Made by a program: the position numbers and the translations under genes. Under the pieces are notes generated by a model. The model was given only the letters and a program-made list of their open reading frames with translations, ran no database searches and was not told where the DNA came from. Positions 21,477 to 34,640 of a stretch of DNA of 64,000 nucleotides are shown piece after piece. How positions within the stretch are numbered: position 1 is the first letter of the stretch; each line of letters opens with the position of its first letter. This DNA comes from Cryptomeria japonica (Eukaryota; Streptophyta; Pinopsida; Cupressales; Cupressaceae): NCBI RefSeq assembly GCF_030272615.1, contig NC_081411.1:832890136-832954135 (forward strand), read 5' to 3'.

Positions 21477-22180
21477 TCAGTGAAGCCCCCGTGACTTATC
21501 AATAGACCAGATATGCTTATCCATGACAATTGTCTTTGATTTAGCATCATTAAAGAAAACAACAGACAAACCTTTTTGAATCATGTGACAGAAAGAGAAA
21601 TGCAAACCAAGTTTTTTAATCCAAACATTTTTTAACCACTCATCCATAAATTTATGGGTTGGACAACTAGAAGCATTTGTGGCCGCTAGAAAAATGGCAA
21701 TATCTTTTAACTTAGATTTCTCATTGTTGATAGCATTATTCATTTCCAAATTGGGAGATATGGAAAGGGTATACAAAGAAGGGCCAAAGTGCTTACCTCC
21801 TCCTCCCTCGACCCCATCATTACCTACTGGAAAATTCAAAGCCCTAACTTCAAACTTCACCAAATCAGATATTGAAAATGAAGAAGAGTCGAGAAGAGTC
21901 GCCTTAAATGTCTTGGCCCTCTCCACAGCAGTAGCAAATGAAAGTCCATTTGGCTCGTTCGAAATTATTGAGCCGTCGTTCGGAATGCCATCCATTGTGG
22001 TGCATAGGCACAACACAAAAAAAGAAAACAGAGCGCAAACCAAGTATAATAAATGAAGGCTAAAATCCAAGAAGCAACACGAATGCTTACCTGCATGGAG
22101 GAGGTCGTACACGCTCCTCCATGGCCAAGACCCAATGACCCCTCCACAAAGGATTCAAACCCTCGTAATGGTGCAATCAC
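21477..22180 (-). pseudogene. LINE ORF1-like fragment (DUF4283-type)
   Basis: The minus-strand frame 22112-21477 encodes SFATAVERAKTFKATLLDSS, and later THKFMDEWLKNVWIKKLGL, GLSVVFFNDAKSKTIVMDK and HIWSIDKS. This resembles the DUF4283 domain at the start of ORF1/Gag of plant L1-type LINEs. Another exon-like frame upstream (22180-22095, GLGHGGACTTSSMQ) ends at CAG|GTAAGC, a good donor. The frame stops at 21477, and the LINE downstream of it is missing next to the TA tract that ends Gypsy copy 1. It could also be a host gene fragment; the assignment is by motif memory only. Confidence 0.5.
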
Positions 22181-22199
22181 TTGCAGAGCACAGCCCTTC

Positions 22200-23899
22200 C
22201 AAGAAAGTAAAATTTAGGAAAAACAAGGAGAATTCAAGTATGATAAAAACATATTATTTTTATAATAATTTTGATGAGGCCTTTTTTAAAATAATTTCTA
22301 GTTAATTATTGTAGGAAAAATAATTTGATTTGAAGGTTAAAAATTTAGTTTTTTAATGGTATAGATAAATTGTCAAGAAACCTTAGTTAAGATTTTATGG
22401 TCAACTGATTAAGATTTGATCATGAAAAAGATTTCATTAACATTTAATTGTACTTTGAATAATATTTTCTAATTTTTATTCGTCTTTGATTGAAAACTAA
22501 ATTTGAAAATGTAGACTCCTATTTTATGACATATTGAAATTTGTATAAAAAATTATAATTTATAATAACTATCCTATCTCTTATTTTGTAAACTAGATGC
22601 CTCTAACATTCTAATAAATAGTATAAATTAGCTAAACTCAAAAAAAAAAAAAAAAAAAATCAAGCTAATTCACTAATAATTATATACAATTAAATGAGTG
22701 ATTAGCTATATGTATTAATACTATAGAAACTATATTTCAATAGTTACTTCTAGCTGAAGCCCTTTCCTCATATAAATCATTGTCTTCTTGATATTTGTCC
22801 AGACGCAAGCCTTATTTTTGTTCTTTCTTGATATCTTTACCAAGCCTAATGATTTTCAGTGGTTTACAGAGGTTCTGTAATGATAATATGTTACAAATTT
22901 CTATTTCAAATCTTCCTATACATCCAATATAGATCAAACATGATTTTGAAATGGATCGCTAGCATTTAATCTTCAATGGGTTCACTTTACAATTGGAAGT
23001 GTTCTTGCAACTCAGCTACAGATTATACAGGATTTTTTAAATTTGTACAAAGTTTAAAATGGATTCATGCCTATTGACAATAGATCATAGAACGATGATT
23101 GAAAACGACGATGAAAAATTGATCACATAGTTTTATCTAGAAACTAAATAGACTGGCATATAATCTATTTAGAGATCTAAAACATGTGAGTGATGAGGGT
23201 ATACCACATAGAATAGAGCACAAAATAAAGTTCCATAAGCAAAAGTCCCTTTTGTTACCTTTGTTATGCTGCATTGTCCTTGATGACAAAAAGGTTTTGG
23301 TGACTATATAGCTTTATCTCTATGAATAGTGGACAGGTGTAAGCAGATTAATTTTTGGTATTCATTGATAGTGAAATTTTTTGTGGAAGAGAAGAAGGTA
23401 GGTTCAGTGACCAGTGGTTCTTCAAATTCGCATTGTGGTACTTTTTGATTTAATAATCTACAGGTATGAATGCTTCAGATGGTAATATTTTATGGCTAAT
23501 TTTGTGGGGATTTCTGGCAATTGTTTTAGCATCAAATTGTCAAATTGTTATTTTTGGAGTATGTTTTGTGAAACCGTGAAGGGTCAAAAGTAAAAAAAAA
23601 GGAAGTGAAAGAAAAAAAGAAAGAAAGATAAAAGTGTTTTCTCTTGTCAAACCATGAAGGGTAAAAAGTAAAATGGAAGTGAAAGAAAAAAATAGAAAGA
23701 TAAAAGTGTTTACTCTTCTATTTTTTAAAAAAAATGAAAAAGATGGTCCCGAGTATTTTTCCAGTTATCAAAAATGCAAAGATTAAAAATATCTTTCTTG
23801 CTACTATATTCTTCCAAAGAAATAATCACAAGTAATTTTTTTTTTTGAAACAAAAATTGGGAAAAGGAAAGAAGTATTTCTAAAGAGATCCTATGGAGT
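22200..23899. other. AT-rich intergenic DNA
   Basis: No gene recognised. It holds a poly(A) run (22640-22659) and a purine-rich tandem duplication listed separately. Confidence 0.35.
23571..23712 (+). repeat. tandem duplication of about 70 bp, purine-rich
   Basis: AAACCGTGAAGGGTCAAAAG (23571) and AAACCATGAAGGGTAAAAAG (23649) each lead into GGAAGTGAAAGAAAAAAA and GAAAGATAAAAGTGTTTWCTC. Two imperfect units, no coding potential. Confidence 0.7.
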
Positions 23900-24715
23900 A
23901 CATTTATTTTGGTGATAAATTTTTATTAACTCCAACCTAAGTTAGGGTTTGGTAACCCTACTCAAGGATGAACACACAAAACAGTTTTATTCCGGTTGCG
24001 ATTCAGTTCTATAAAACCCGTATTATAGTTTGGGAACCTGATAAGTTGGTTTTGCTTGATGAAGGATAGATCTCTTGAATATAACAGGGTGTAACGAAAA
24101 AAAATAGATATGGCGGTGATAGACCATCTTTTGTATTAATCTTGTTCAGTGATTGACAAGTTGAGAGTTGCATAATATGATGCACTTCTGAATTTATCAG
24201 TGCTCATAGTTGGAGATATTTTCTTGATATCATTTGTGACATAGGGGTCGGTGCTCCTTGAAGTTTGAGACTTCTAAATACAGTGTAAGGAGTGGGTGCT
24301 TCTTGAGATAATAAAATATTCTTTTATCGAGTGGTTTTTCTACCCCAAGAGGGTTTTCCACTCATGAAAATCTGTGTTGTGTGCTAATCCACTTTATGTG
24401 TTCCATTAGATGAATGCTCTGATACATTTATTTATGCTTCATTGTTGTTCTACAAAATTTTAATTTTTTATGCTGGTCACTTTGTTTTTTAATTAATTCT
24501 ACCAGTCATAATTTGATGCTTTGACAAGTTCAATAAGAAGCATATCAAGATTACTCAATTATATATATTGTTTAATCAGAAATGCATGCCTCGATACAAG
24601 TTAGGGTGTCATATGTGTGTTAAAAGAGTTTTCCGAAGTAAGAAAAAAATTAAAGAGAGTTAAATTGATTATTGACTCTGATTCACCCCCCCCTCTCAGA
24701 GTCAATCCACTTCCA
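23900..24715 (+). mobile_element. Copia-type LTR fragment
   Basis: It ends with a perfect hairpin, TTGACTCTGA (24672-24681) and TCAGAGTCAA (24696-24705), around the C-rich loop TTCACCCCCCCCTC. The same kind of loop occurs in the LTR-like insertion at 5391. Upstream text (TATTCTTTTATCGAGTGG, CCAAGAGGGTTTTCCACTC) is typical of plant LTR leader regions. No matching partner, primer site or target duplication was identified, and the left limit is a guess. Confidence 0.4.
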
Positions 24716-27500
24716 ACACCTTTGACATGCTTGTAGCATTTAGGAAACTTCTAATGAAATCATCGTATCCAAAATTAAGTGCCCTGGCTTTCTTCATGGA
24801 TTTTGTACAAGTTCATTAAAATTTAAATAAACTTGGTTTTCTATACATCATTTTCATTCGCCTCTATACACCATTTTACAAGTGAATTTCAATTGACTGT
24901 AGCTTTCAATTCTGAGGACATTAAATTTTGTGTACCTCACATTCATGGTATCTTGATTTTAACACTTACATCTAGATATGAATTCTTTGGTGTAATTGAT
25001 GTTTTCTTGTGTGTACAATTAATTTTAAGGAACAATTAAAATACAATGTGTTTTCTTTTCATGAATTTAGTCAATTTATACTATAGACCTAATCATGGAG
25101 TCGTCTATTCTCTATACAAAATCTGCAAATCACAAAGGATTTTTACATGATTTCTACTGGTTCGATCCTCTTAATCTGCCTTCTCAATATTGTTTTACAG
25201 TAAAAAATCTGTTACAAAACAATTGTATTACGTGAATTTATGTTTTTACAATTGTACTGTTTTGTATGAAGAAAATCATTACCCTATTTGAATAATAAAG
25301 AAGATTATAAGGATAATAATGCAGACACATTTGGATCCATAGATGATCTCATATCAATTGAAATTTAGTTTGTTTTATGTCAATTTTAATTTGATTTGGT
25401 ATTCTTGGTATCTCCAATTAGTAAGAATCCTTGAAGTTTGCCTTATTTACAAAATTGAAGTTTCACCAAAAAAAATCATTATTTAAAATTGGTGAAGGTT
25501 GTACTCAAATCCTTTTGCAGAGGCAGTATTAAAGGTATTTTGCAAGTGTGAAAAATATTTGTCATATCCTTCATGATTTGAGAGAAATTAGTTTTCAAAT
25601 GAAAATGGGCCTCTGTTTGAAGGATATGCAAAGTGTCGTTTTAAAACAGATTTTTATAAATGGCTGCCTAGCAATGGAGAGACGCAGCATTAACATCTTT
25701 AGTTCACAAAATTTAAAATTATTAAGATGGGCTATATTGTGTTGGTTAATAGATTTGTAGTTGTGATTTTTATTTTATTTTTTGTTCAATCTAGAAGTGA
25801 TCCTGAATTGTCCAACAAGTAGTGACAAAGAAATCAATAGTTGGAGAGATTATGATTAGATTAACCATTTTTTTCTAAATTTTAAAAATATAGCTTCTTC
25901 ATATGATATAATTTGGTTTTTTGATCTTAAAAAAAGAAAAAAGAGAAAAATAAATTTAGAATGAGAAAAACAAAAACAAATGACATAGATTATCAGTTAT
26001 GTGGCTACGAATGATAATTATGAGAATAAGCAACAATCCCTCCCAAATATATATTCAGAACTCATAGATCTTGTAATAAATACAGTCACAACCAGTTATA
26101 ACAGAGAAAACACTAAAGAACGATTGCGTATACATACAGAAAAGCTTACAAGAAAATAGAAAACAAATAAACACACATCAAAACGAAATTGCAGACTCTC
26201 TGTACAAACGACCATATTGGAAGAAAAATTCCACGAATATCCTATCACTATTTTCCCCAAAGCTCTCAATGGAGCTCCCTTGGAAAAAGCAATCAGAAAA
26301 TCCCCCTTTCATAATGGAAATTGCCCAAATTATAATATTTACCAACTTCCATAACTGATTCTTGAATTTCAAATTATCTTTTATTCCTAAAAAGAAAAAC
26401 CTTTTAAATTCCCACCAACTGCCACGTTTACAAGATGTGGCCCTTCACAAGTACTCAAGGCAATCCATCAAAATGGTTCTCATGCATATTGTGGCCTTTG
26501 GAAAAATTGCCACCACCACACATTTTCTCCATTAGCATGCTTTGCTTGCAATGCTTTCATGGTTCTAACAACATTCACACCACAATTCTGATTCAAAGTT
26601 TTAAAATTATTTCGAAATCTTGTGCTCATTTTTCTACACATTCTATTAATGAGTTCGGGTCAGTCTTAAATTATACATATTAAAAAACATATTAAGCTTA
26701 AAGAATGTTAGTTAATTCTGAATGTTTTAACACTTTTAAGTTTAGAAATCAAAGCTGTATGTGAGTTAAACTGTTCAATGAGATCGAAAAATAAAAACTT
26801 TGTTTTGTTGTATGGCTGTACAACTGTATGATACCAAGATAAAACCACAAAAAAGCACGTGTAGGTCGAATATCACAACTTATTACTGCTATAGGAAGAG
26901 CTATCTTTATTGACATGGGAGAGTAATGTGCTTAACCAGGAAGAGATGCATGAAATGGCCAATTAAACAAAGATACAATTGTCAGCACTGTTTCCAATCT
27001 GTTTGACAAGATTCAAGTAATACAGAAGAACATAAACAAATTTTTTATCTAACAAAAGAGTGCCCATTGTGAAACATGCTTGCCAAAAAAACAACCAGTT
27101 AGCTTGTACAAGTAGACATTTCCAATTGCAGAAAATAAAGACCGAAGAAGTTGAGGAACCTTAATCATGAACCAAACTGTGTCCAGTTGAAATATGGCAA
27201 GTATCTTGTACAAGGAGGCAAATATCCAAGGATAAAGATTGCTCTGGATATCCTTCTCCCATCGCCATATTAAATGACCATATCCAAAATGTGCAACTTC
27301 AAGAACTTGTCAGCGTTCGTCAGGGTTGAAATATGTTTGTACGAGAAAAGCATTGATAATTCTAAAATCTACGAAAATATTTCTTTCAGTCCAGAACTGA
27401 TATTCTCAGGTTAGCAGAACGTCAATCTTCCCTTTATTATACAGCCCATCACTAGTTTCATAATTTGTAAAGATAGTTTTATTAAAAAACAGGAGAAGAA
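24716..27500. other. AT-rich intergenic DNA, nothing recognised
   Basis: Only short reading frames, none with recognisable motifs or splice context. No tandem repeats of note. It separates the Copia fragment from the duplicated GULLO segment. Confidence 0.35.
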
Positions 27501-27504
27501 AAGA

Positions 27505-29415
27505 GAGGATCCCATGGGCAAGCTGTGAGCAGAGCATCCTCTGTAGAATTGAGGCACTGCAGCTTGTTGTGATAACCAACTATGGGATAACTGCTGAACA
27601 TGAGGTCGCTGTTCTTGAATCCTGGTCGCTGTTTTTTTTTCCTATTTTTTTTTTTTTTAAAGTTTCTAATTTCTTAGATGGAATTAAGAAAGTCTCCTGG
27701 AAAAGTTCAGGATTAGTTCCTTTAATAGAATTAAGGAAGTTATTTTTATGATGGGTGTTGTTTCTAGCTTAGAGATATTCTATATATCTTTGTTGTCATG
27801 GAGGCAAATTAAATGTTGTAACATGAATTGTAATTTGAAAGAGCAATTGATGTGGATTGTAGATTGCAAGAGCAATTGTTAAGATGTTGTTGTGAATTGT
27901 AAATTTTGGACTGTAAAAGTTATGGCAGCACCTGATAGTGGTAGCTAGCTATGGAGTTTGTAATTGTATTCTCCGAACAATAAAAATTTCAATATCTTGT
28001 TCAGTGGATGTTTCCTTGACATTTTGTCAAAGTTTTATTTAAATCATTGTCTTATGTGTTATTCTATTATCTCATTTCATTATCTTCATTATTTCTTTGC
28101 AACTAATTTATACTGCAATATTTAATTGTCTGAGTTTATGCTTCGGCTTCCACTACAAGAACCCATCACCAGTCCTGTAGCAGCAGATTTCATGTAAATC
28201 ACACACAATGCTTCTTTTAATAGATTTTGAAAGGGTCCATCTACTTGATGTATTATGTTCTAAATATCATAACAATGATAAATAATCTTAAATGTTCAAT
28301 GGTTTGGTTTAATGTTATTAGATTTTTACAATCAATGAAATTGTTACTATTGTTTTTAAATTAGATAGTGTGAAATTTTTTTAGATGTTTCAGTCCTTTT
28401 CATAATCTCTTATGAAAATGTTTAAATTCTAGATCACATTTCATGATCCAAAAGATCCATAATAAATATGAAAGAAATGAAGAATGATTAATTACATATA
28501 AAAAATACTAAGAAAATGAAAATAGTTTTGTTAAGATTTATTTACCTGCTGAACGAGCAAATGCTAAAACTGCAGTTAAGGTCTGGCGAAAGCCAATAAA
28601 ATCGTTGATGCCATCTCTGGATTGATTTACAGGAACTCTGCCATCTATTCTGTAAACAACCTTATGCTGTCCAGGATACCATTTGTAAGTCTACAAATTC
28701 GTGTACCCTTGCAAACTCCGCTATCTACTCTTCCAATTCTTTCTCACCCATTTTCACCTTTGTAATGGACCTTTTGAACATTAGTTCCAACTGCAGTGTC
28801 ATCTGCACTCCCAGCTTAAAACTCAGCAACGGAACAATAAAAATAAAAAAGTCACAGTCAAAAAGATTACCCATAATCAACAGATTAAACGAATATGATA
28901 CTAATATAAAATTTTCAGTCCATGAAATTAGTATGAAATGTTAGAGTTCTTGATATTAGTATCAAATATTTTCAGATTTGATTCTGTAAGTTTTTTTATG
29001 AATATATTTTGAGTTAAATTCATCTTCTATTTTTTATGACATTTTCTTATTTTTTAATTTTCATAATAGATCATAAAATTTGATCTAATTTCAATATCGA
29101 TATACTATAAACTCATAAAAAAATGCTAATCCAAATGTTTAACGAAAGCCATTTCAGTACCATGTGAAATTAAAAACAAACAAAAGTGCAGCAGGACAGT
29201 TGTATATTGTATTGAATTTCTGTCGTGGTAATTATCACAGCAATTTGGTCCAACAACTGAAAGAAAATTCCAACAATGCATCATTATACTCAGGAAATAC
29301 GAAGTCGTCGTATTGATTATTAGTCACACGTTTTTTTTTTTAAAAACGAAATTAATCTTTGTTATCTGTAGTAAAACGTGTCGGTGACTTTGTTACTTAT
29401 GTTGGGCCATAAAAT
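27505..29415 (-). pseudogene. partial duplicate of the L-gulonolactone oxidase gene
   Basis: Collinear with 43779-45275 of the intact gene, same orientation, about 16 kb away. It holds about 115 bases of exon 3 (27505-27622, with a small deletion after GAATTGAGGCAC), intron 2, all of exon 2 (28546-28802) and much of intron 1 (to 29415). Exon 1 and most of exon 3 are absent. Exon 2 has an extra base near 28690 (ACTTACAAATGG against ACGTGACATGG), which shifts the frame, and further substitutions. A 520-base foreign insert replaces the start of exon 3. It cannot encode an enzyme. Retained introns show that it arose by DNA duplication, not retroposition. Confidence 0.88.
27628..28150. mobile_element. 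insert of unknown type inside the GULLO pseudogene
   Basis: This stretch has no counterpart between the matching points 43905 and 44020 of the intact gene. It begins with T-runs and contains CCGAACAATAAAAATTTCAA and TTCAGTGGATGTTTCC. No terminal repeats or target duplication were found; it may be a solo LTR or filler DNA. Confidence 0.4.
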
Positions 29416-29550
29416 TAACGTGAGAGGAGATGGCGAAGATCACAAGTCATTTTTTCTGACAGTTTTTCAGAAAGGGAAGTTGTCAAAGTTGAATGGACAA
29501 AGTATTTTCAAGTTAATGAAGTCAAATCTGAAGTTAATGTCACCACCACC

Positions 29551-29687
29551 TTTGTCTACACAGCATCTATATTGTATCATTGATCATGTTTTTTAATTAA
29601 TTAATAATTAAAATAGAATAGATGTTTATTTTTCAAATAATTATTAAATATGATCAATGGTACAATATGGGTGCTGGATAGACATTG
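29551..29687. repeat. imperfect inverted repeat, 37-base arms
   Basis: The left arm (29551-29587, TTTGTCTACACAGCATCTAT, ends ATTGATCAT) is the reverse complement of the right arm (29650-29687, starts ATGATCAATGGTACAATATG, ends GATAGACATTG) with a few mismatches. The 62-base spacer is almost pure A/T. No target duplication flanks it. It could be a small fold-back element. Confidence 0.6.
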
Positions 29688-30020
29688 TCGTAGCCACCTC
29701 TTAAATAAGGTGAAGTCGGCCTTCAAAAGAAGGAATCAAATTCAAAGAGAAGATTTGGCATAATTTTGCCAAGATTGAAGCCACCAGTAAAAAATGTGAA
29801 GCCCTTAACCTATGAGGAAGTCAAATCAAAGGCCATAGTAATTTTTTGACAAAAAAATTGAAGGCCTCTACAAGAGGAGAGAAATTGTGGATCCTTGAAG
29901 GAGTTCTAGTAAAGATTTTTTCAAATGGATATTGCCACATAATGCATCGTGGTAAGAAACAATCTCTTCAAAGTTGGAAGAAAAAACAATATTGTGTTAA
30001 AACCATTAATGGTTGAAATT

Positions 30021-30530
30021 AAGGGGGAGATTGTTGGAACTATAATTAATTTCCCCACATTGCATGAGATCAACTGTACTTTGAACTATGGTTCTTTGCA
30101 TGAGATAAAAATAGGATTTTTAAAATATAGAATATGCCTGTCACTTCTAAGAGTTTGTGTTTTGCATGAGTATACATGAGATTCACTTCTATTTTTAGCC
30201 ATCCATTGTTGTATCCAAGACCTCTATCATCCATTATAATGTATTTATAATGTATAAGAGATAATGATGTCTTGGTGCATTCTAGAGGTTGGATAGTTGT
30301 TCTTGTACAAAAGAGACCTTGGCAATAGATTATCACTAGGGGCAAATGTTGAGGTTCAATTGCAAATTTGAGTTTTGACTCAATTTTGATTTAAAAATAA
30401 TCTTTGTGTTTCATCATCTTTATTGTTCACTTGTAATAAGATTCATTAGTATTTTCATTTTAGATTCAGTTGCTTGAATATTCAATACATATGGTTCATA
30501 GATGTGTATTGATGATGGTAAGGTTGTACA
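30021..30530 (+). mobile_element. Copia element 3' end: polypurine tract and LTR
   Basis: AAGGGGGAGAT at 30021-30031 followed by TGTTGGAACTATAATT at 30032 is the standard polypurine tract and LTR start of plant Ty1/Copia elements. The LTR probably extends to about 30500-30530. Upstream (29700-30020) looks like decayed internal sequence but has no recognisable domain. No 5' LTR was found. Confidence 0.65.
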
Positions 30531-31005
30531 AGCGATTTTATTTAAGCCTTAAATTACACATCTCAAAACCAAGTTCATATCTAACAAAATTTAATTGCAT
30601 TTTTATTAATGTATTTTAAATGTACAACCTTTGATTCATTGCATCCAATAAATCTGTTTCAAGAGAAAAATAATATTGAGTAATGCCACAACTTCTTGGT
30701 GCTTAAATCATTCAACATTTTAAAAATACAAGATTAATCAAAGTTAAGAGTATATAGGTCTATGAGTAAATTATAAGTAAGCATAATTTTTTAAACCCAA
30801 GCAAATTCATTTGTGTCAATAATGGAGATCATTGACACTTCAAAATGGCTAACTTGGATAGACTAATAAGAGAAAAATAATAGAGTTCAACTTTCCCATT
30901 GATAATTAGTCGATAGGCTATTCCTTGTGGGGTAAAGTCTCACTGGAAACATGTCTAAGTTGAAAATTTGTTGTGGTCGTCAAAAAATTTGGATGTCGTC
31001 GTCAA

Positions 31006-31229
31006 AAGATTTTGATTTTTTTATATTCACTATCGTGGAATCTGGAGGTGTCCTCGCCAAAGCGAGACTAATCCCCCAGTGTGTACGACCCGCTCACAAG
31101 GTAGCAACACACACAGAGTTAACACAGCCGGGGACTCGAACTCTCAAGACCATGGGGAGCATACCCATGCCTTAAGATGTGATCCACAACCAGGCGAGCT
31201 AAGGCCGAAGCCCTAAGATTTTGATTTTT
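31006..31229 (-). mobile_element. tRNA-derived SINE with target-site duplication
   Basis: The 194-base body (31021-31214) is flanked by identical 15-base repeats AAGATTTTGATTTTT at 31006-31020 and 31215-31229. On the minus strand it begins GGGCTTCGGCCTTAGCTCGCC, with an A-box-like TTAGCTCGCCTGG and a strong B-box GAGTTCGAGTCCCC about 60 bases later (31128-31142). The RNA polymerase III promoter is thus intact. The 3' part reads GCGAGGACACCTCCAGATTC and ends in a short A-rich tail. A perfect duplication suggests a fairly young insertion. It is not a tRNA gene: no acceptor stem or anticodon arm can be folded. Confidence 0.8.
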
Positions 31230-34200
31230 CGATTTGAGCCTCAGCTATATAACAAATCTATTCGGTCCATACTCTTGTTCGATGATAGGCCAGATTTCTT
31301 TGCATTTGATGGGTATCCATACTCGCTTCTAGGATTGCATCTTGGTGCACATTGGTTCTTGTGACTACCAATTTCAAAGAATCTTCAACAGATCCACTTC
31401 TTGCATAATCTGCATTCATTACACTTATTGAGATGACTTCTCTTGGACGTGTTCTGTAAGAATTTTCAGTGCTTGCCAAAACTTTCACATTTTGCTCACA
31501 TGCTTGTTATATTAGTTACAAAACCAATATCTGATAGTGCCTTTGATGGTTGTGCACAACATATTCACAACTCTCATTCATGCATGAGGCGACATTTCTT
31601 TAAGGGATTTTATCAAACATCATTTATCGAGTTGTCTCCTTCACTATATGTCGCAATCATGAGACAAAATCCTTCAAACAATTCACTACTTAATATATGT
31701 TACTATCGCATTCCATTGGGTTGTATCGAAGTATTTTACCAGATGTATTTTCTGTAATTTCTGAGACCACCACACTTCATGGAATGATATACATTTTGAG
31801 GCATCTAGAAGAACAATTCATGAATCTTGTTTATGATTCCACATTTTGCAAGCAAGTCCACCATCAAACCACCATCAAAACACTTGACAAAATCAACCTC
31901 GGTGAATATCAATATGTTTTTTTTGAAACTCTATTTCAGGTTTATCCTACAATTATTGTGTTCCGTGGAATAACATCTCATTGAATTTTTTTGTCAAATA
32001 TTACCACATCCTCGTTACTACCTCTGCATCTTACGTGAGTGATTGCCAGTGTAACAACAACTACAACTTCCAAAAATATTTTATCCTCCCAACTTTGATG
32101 AATGCATGTATTCGAACCTTTAATTTTGTGTAGGAGCAAGATGCAGGTAAAGGTTTAGAAATGAACTTTATGATGATCAATATCTTTTCAAGAATTTGGT
32201 TTTTGATCTTATATTGTACATGTATATATATATATAAATTTACATTTATTTATATTTAAAAATATCTAAATTTACATTCATCCAGATTTTAAATTTCAAA
32301 ACTTTCAGCATATATATAAATTTATGTTCATCCATATTTGAAATTATAAAACTTTCAACATATATTACTATTGGCTTAACCATTGCACCTTCATTGGTGC
32401 AAGCGCTAGTGATAGAAAATCTCCTGTATCAAAATAAGCACTATCATTCTCATTTGATTCTTCATCTACTTTATATTTTATATCATTATCATTTTAGATT
32501 TAGTAGCACTTTCTATTAAATAAGCATTTTACACAAGACAAAAATGGATTCAGAGGAGCAATTTAGTAGATCTATGAATAATAAAATAAAATTTAAACTC
32601 TTGAATAAACAGGTGCCTGCTTTACCAAGAATATTTAAGCATACAAATGCAAATAAATTGTCATATGCAACATACTATTATTTATGTTTTAGTATAATAG
32701 GATAAATGAGTTGACACTCAATAAGTGGTATCAAAGGAAAATTAATAAAGTGTTATATATATGAATTAAACTTTCTTTGTTATAGATTAAAAAATAGTGA
32801 ATATCATGATAGGAGTTGCATGCTCTTTACAATGAAAAGGAACATACATGACCCTACTAAAAATAACTAAAAGAGGAGCATAATGTGTTAGCAAATGTAT
32901 AGAAGAAAATAATGCATTCTTAGAGGGGTCAAATCTAAAACCAATTCTCTAAGTCCAACATATATCATTATAGTGACTTGACTCTAATTATATTCTTTTT
33001 TGTCATTTTAGTGTTTGCAGTGACTTCTTCAATCCAATTATATTTTTTTTGTCATTCCAAAAATGAAAAAGAGACAAATATAAGATTATTAAGGAGTTAT
33101 CATGGAAGTTTTAAATTGCACAACATCCTAAATTTAGGAACTTCGATGATGAAAATCCATAAGTCCCCCATTGTCATAAATGAGATAACCCAACATTCAT
33201 TTATTTAAGAAAAATAAAAAACACTTTGTAAATAAAAGATAAATGTTTACTTCTATAAAAGAAATTTTCTCAAATATGAAATCAATGTATCTTTAAGAAA
33301 AATCAATATTTCTAAAGTCAATCAACCACAAATTAAGTTTGTCTTAAAGATTTCTATGTATATGAGTTTGATCCCTTCTTGATTTACTTAATCAAAACTA
33401 CAAATTAAATCGCTTTATCTTTGAGTTCTAATTAACTTTAAATGTATGAAATTGTGAATTATATTGGGTATAGATTAGTTAAAAGGGGATGCTTTTTTTA
33501 TAAAGGAGACACATGCACCCAAATGGGAAATATTTCTCTAGAACATTACAGAATATGTGAGATTAGGGAAAAAGATTTTGTAGTAGTATATTGTAATTTT
33601 GTCAATTTCTAGAAAACATAGAAAAAATGCATCCATCACACATGCAGTAGTTGAAATTTTAGCCTTCTAAGCCATGTGAAATGGAGAATCATATTGCACA
33701 TATCATAATGTTTAGGAGGTTGATTGAGTATAAAATGCCTCTAAAGTTGAATGACCCCTTTTCATCTAGTCATATCTATTTATAAAGATGGATTGATGTA
33801 TTCTTTTGAGATTTGGTATTTGAGAGAGTGATTTCTATTTTTCTATCATTTCAATATATATTTGTTCACTTTTTAAAGAATATTTGACAATAGATTGTTA
33901 TGGTATCTTTTATTGTTGTCATAATATACATTTCACAATGGAGTTCAAGTTTGTTTAAGGGTTTTAATTTTAATCAACAATTTATAAACAATTGTGTAGT
34001 TTATTTTCGACTTGATAGGCATAGTAGAAGAACTTCTATAGTGAACCTTTGCATTACCTAAGTTTCCTTCTCATTAGACTCTATTATACCATTTCTTGTT
34101 GGAAAGCTACAATATTTTTATCAAATTATTTTCTATTTTTTAATCATTTCAATATAGTAATAGATTTTTCTCTTGCAAAGAAGAAATGGAAATAGATTGT

Positions 34201-34640
34201 TAAATCATTATTTTTTAACATCATTTTTTTATTGAAAGTTTGCAAATTATTTTTTACTTATTGTGCTTTAGTAATTTTTATGCTCATTTTTAATAAATAC
34301 CAATTAAAAATAAGCTCATTTTTATGCTCAAAACCTACAAAACAAGAGTTTTTTTTTCTGTTCCAAAAAACTCAAAGAAAGAAAAAATTTAAATCATTAA
34401 GGAATACAACACAAGTAAGAGATTTCTATTACTAAATACCAATTAACAATAAGCTCATTTTTGTGCTCAAAATCTTAAAAAAGAAAAAAAAAAAAAAAAA
34501 AAAAAAAAAAGAGTTATTTTGTGTTTCAAAAAACACAAAGAAATAAAAAATAAAATCATTAAGAAATAGCACACAAGTTAGAGAAAATACTTACTATGTT
34601 TGAATTATGAATTGAAGGATAATAGTGGATACAAATGCTC
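31230..34640. other. AT-rich intergenic DNA
   Basis: Reading frames at 31443-31984 are moderately long but carry no recognisable motif, splice context or repeat signature. The rest is AT-rich with a 29-base poly(A) at 34483-34510. The phrase AAATACCAATTAAMAATAAGCTC recurs at 34297 and 34434, a small local duplication of about 140 bases. Confidence 0.35.

Noticed and set aside
31100-31215. A tRNA gene on the minus strand
   Set aside because: A- and B-box-like sequences are present but no cloverleaf can be drawn, and the unit has target duplications, so it is a SINE.
31443-31984. Two overlapping frames of about 100 codons as a gene
   Set aside because: No recognisable motif, no splice context, no homologous copy in the window and AT-rich codon content.
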